A DNA stretch of 64,000 bases from Artemisia argyi (Eukaryota > Streptophyta > Magnoliopsida > Asterales > Asteraceae), in NCBI GenBank assembly GCA_030686995.1, contig CM060708.1:188352749-188416748 (forward strand). Reading direction: 5' to 3'. Positions within the stretch are counted from its first letter, which is position 1. Each line of letters begins with the position of its first letter. Below the pieces are notes generated by a model that was given only the letters and a program-made list of their open reading frames with translations, was not told the origin of the DNA and did not search any database. Below, in pieces: positions 63,561 through 64,000 of this stretch. Made by a program: the position numbers and the translations under genes.

Positions 63561-64000
63561 TCAATTATAATCTGGGTGATCCCAGGTTTGAGAGTTGTTG
63601 GAGTCGTAACCGTCGTCGTAAGGATCAAAGCTCGCAAACCTCTCTTGTTCGATCTGAGCTTCCAACCTGCTCAGCTCCCGCTCATCCTCAGAGTTTGAGC
63701 CATCATCAGCAGCTTTCACATTTTCCTCAAAACTTAGCTGAAAGTGATCAAGATGAGGTTGCTGTTGTTGCGGCTCAACAACTCTTGGTGCAGATGAACT
63801 TGATGCACCTTGCTCAAATTGTTGTTGTTGTAGTGGTGCATCAGCAGCTGCCACATTTTCCTCAAAACTCCAACATATCATGTTGGATTTTTTGTTCTCT
63901 ATCTTCTGCACGCAACCCCACAATGTTTCAACAACATCAGTGTCTTTGCGAAACTCATTGTACAAAAACTGGTCAATCACATATTTTCTGTCGACAGAGA
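63561..64000 (-). CDS. Unrecognised ORF, 5' end off the right edge
   Basis: The minus-strand frame is open from the right window edge to a stop at 63561-63563, giving about 145 visible codons. The first ~40 residues look globular (KYVIDQFLYNEFRKD, VVETLWGCVQKIENKK). A Gln-rich region then lies between two copies of SFEENV-x-AAD, about 45 residues apart. The tail is acidic (NSEDERELSRLEAQIEQE) and ends DPYDDGYDSNNSQTW. No family is recognised. The AT-rich stretch just beyond its stop resembles Harbinger ends, so it may be a Harbinger-associated protein, but that is inference from position only. Confidence 0.5.
   Translation of the reverse strand, partial: SVDRKYVIDQFLYNEFRKDTDVVETLWGCVQKIENKKSNMICWSFEENVAAADAPLQQQQFEQGASSSSAPRVVEPQQQQPHLDHFQLSFEENVKAADDGSNSEDERELSRLEAQIEQERFASFDPYDDGYDSNNSQTWDHPDYN

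Larger units (their letters stand above)
62640..64000 (-). mobile_element. Second PIF/Harbinger-type element, partial
   Basis: It starts near CACAGTGGTGACCTATATTG and a TTTTATTAATAAAACGTAAAC stretch, both shared with the Harbinger element at 28500-28670. It carries a SANT/Myb-like ORF, as expected for the DNA-binding partner of Harbinger transposases, and a further ORF running off the right edge. A third copy of the AT-rich ACATAAACGAAATTAAAAC stretch occurs at about 63513-63532, so two elements may abut here. Confidence 0.6.

Overview
The window is plant nuclear DNA made almost entirely of nested transposable elements. I found no host gene that I can defend. The lineages present are Ty1/copia elements with long coiled-coil ORFs, Athila-type Ty3/gypsy elements and their pol-less partners, PIF/Harbinger transposons, Helitron ends and a tRNA-derived SINE. 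A copia accessory ORF also resembles proteins often predicted in Asteraceae genomes. Together these suggest a eudicot, probably a daisy-family (Asteraceae) species. The family call is inference from memory and no search was run.

Layout. (1) 1-~10018, minus: copia element A with pol remnants, a word-repeat leader and its 5' LTR; its 3' LTR lies off the left edge. (2) ~10019-16761, minus: an Athila-like gypsy element (gag-PR-RT-RH-IN, 5' LTR), cut by copia A in the integrase region. (3) 16762-21578, plus: the right half of a gag-only, Athila-related element (TR-GAG copy 1) into which the Athila element inserted. (4) 21579-28262: AT-rich DNA with two copies of a ~1.7 kb repeat, Helitron-like termini, poly-G tracts, a hairpin cluster and a SINE with a 17-bp target duplication. 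(5) ~28480-34050, minus: a Harbinger transposase pseudogene split by a 3.9-kb solo LTR, which is itself split by a 1.5-kb solo LTR. (6) 34749-62583, minus: copia element H with target duplication AAGTA. Its RNase H is broken by TR-GAG copy 2 (40423-48164, duplication TGTAC) and its Gag zinc knuckle by copia B (52993-60969, plus strand, duplication CCTTC). (7) ~62640-64000, minus: a second Harbinger-type element with a broken SANT-like ORF and an unrecognised ORF running off the edge.

How the parts relate. The Athila element and the TR-GAG elements share LTR, primer-binding site and leader but have different gag genes, and the TR-GAGs lack pol, so they look like a helper and dependent pair. 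Copia A (pol-bearing, decayed) and copia B (pol-less, nearly identical LTRs) share a 3' region and a leader box and may be a second such pair. Copia H carries two accessory ORFs between RNase H and its 3' LTR: a long sense ORF and an antisense unit with its own TATA box and AATAAA.

The least explained pattern is that each of four retroelement families carries its own short word, repeated many times with unrelated spacers: AACCGCA in copia A, TACGCRTAA in copia B, TGACGCCGTCA in the Athila/TR-GAG LTRs and GCAGTGGWAA in copia H. In A and B the arrays occupy the same leader position, but the word is completely different. Counts and comparisons were made by eye.
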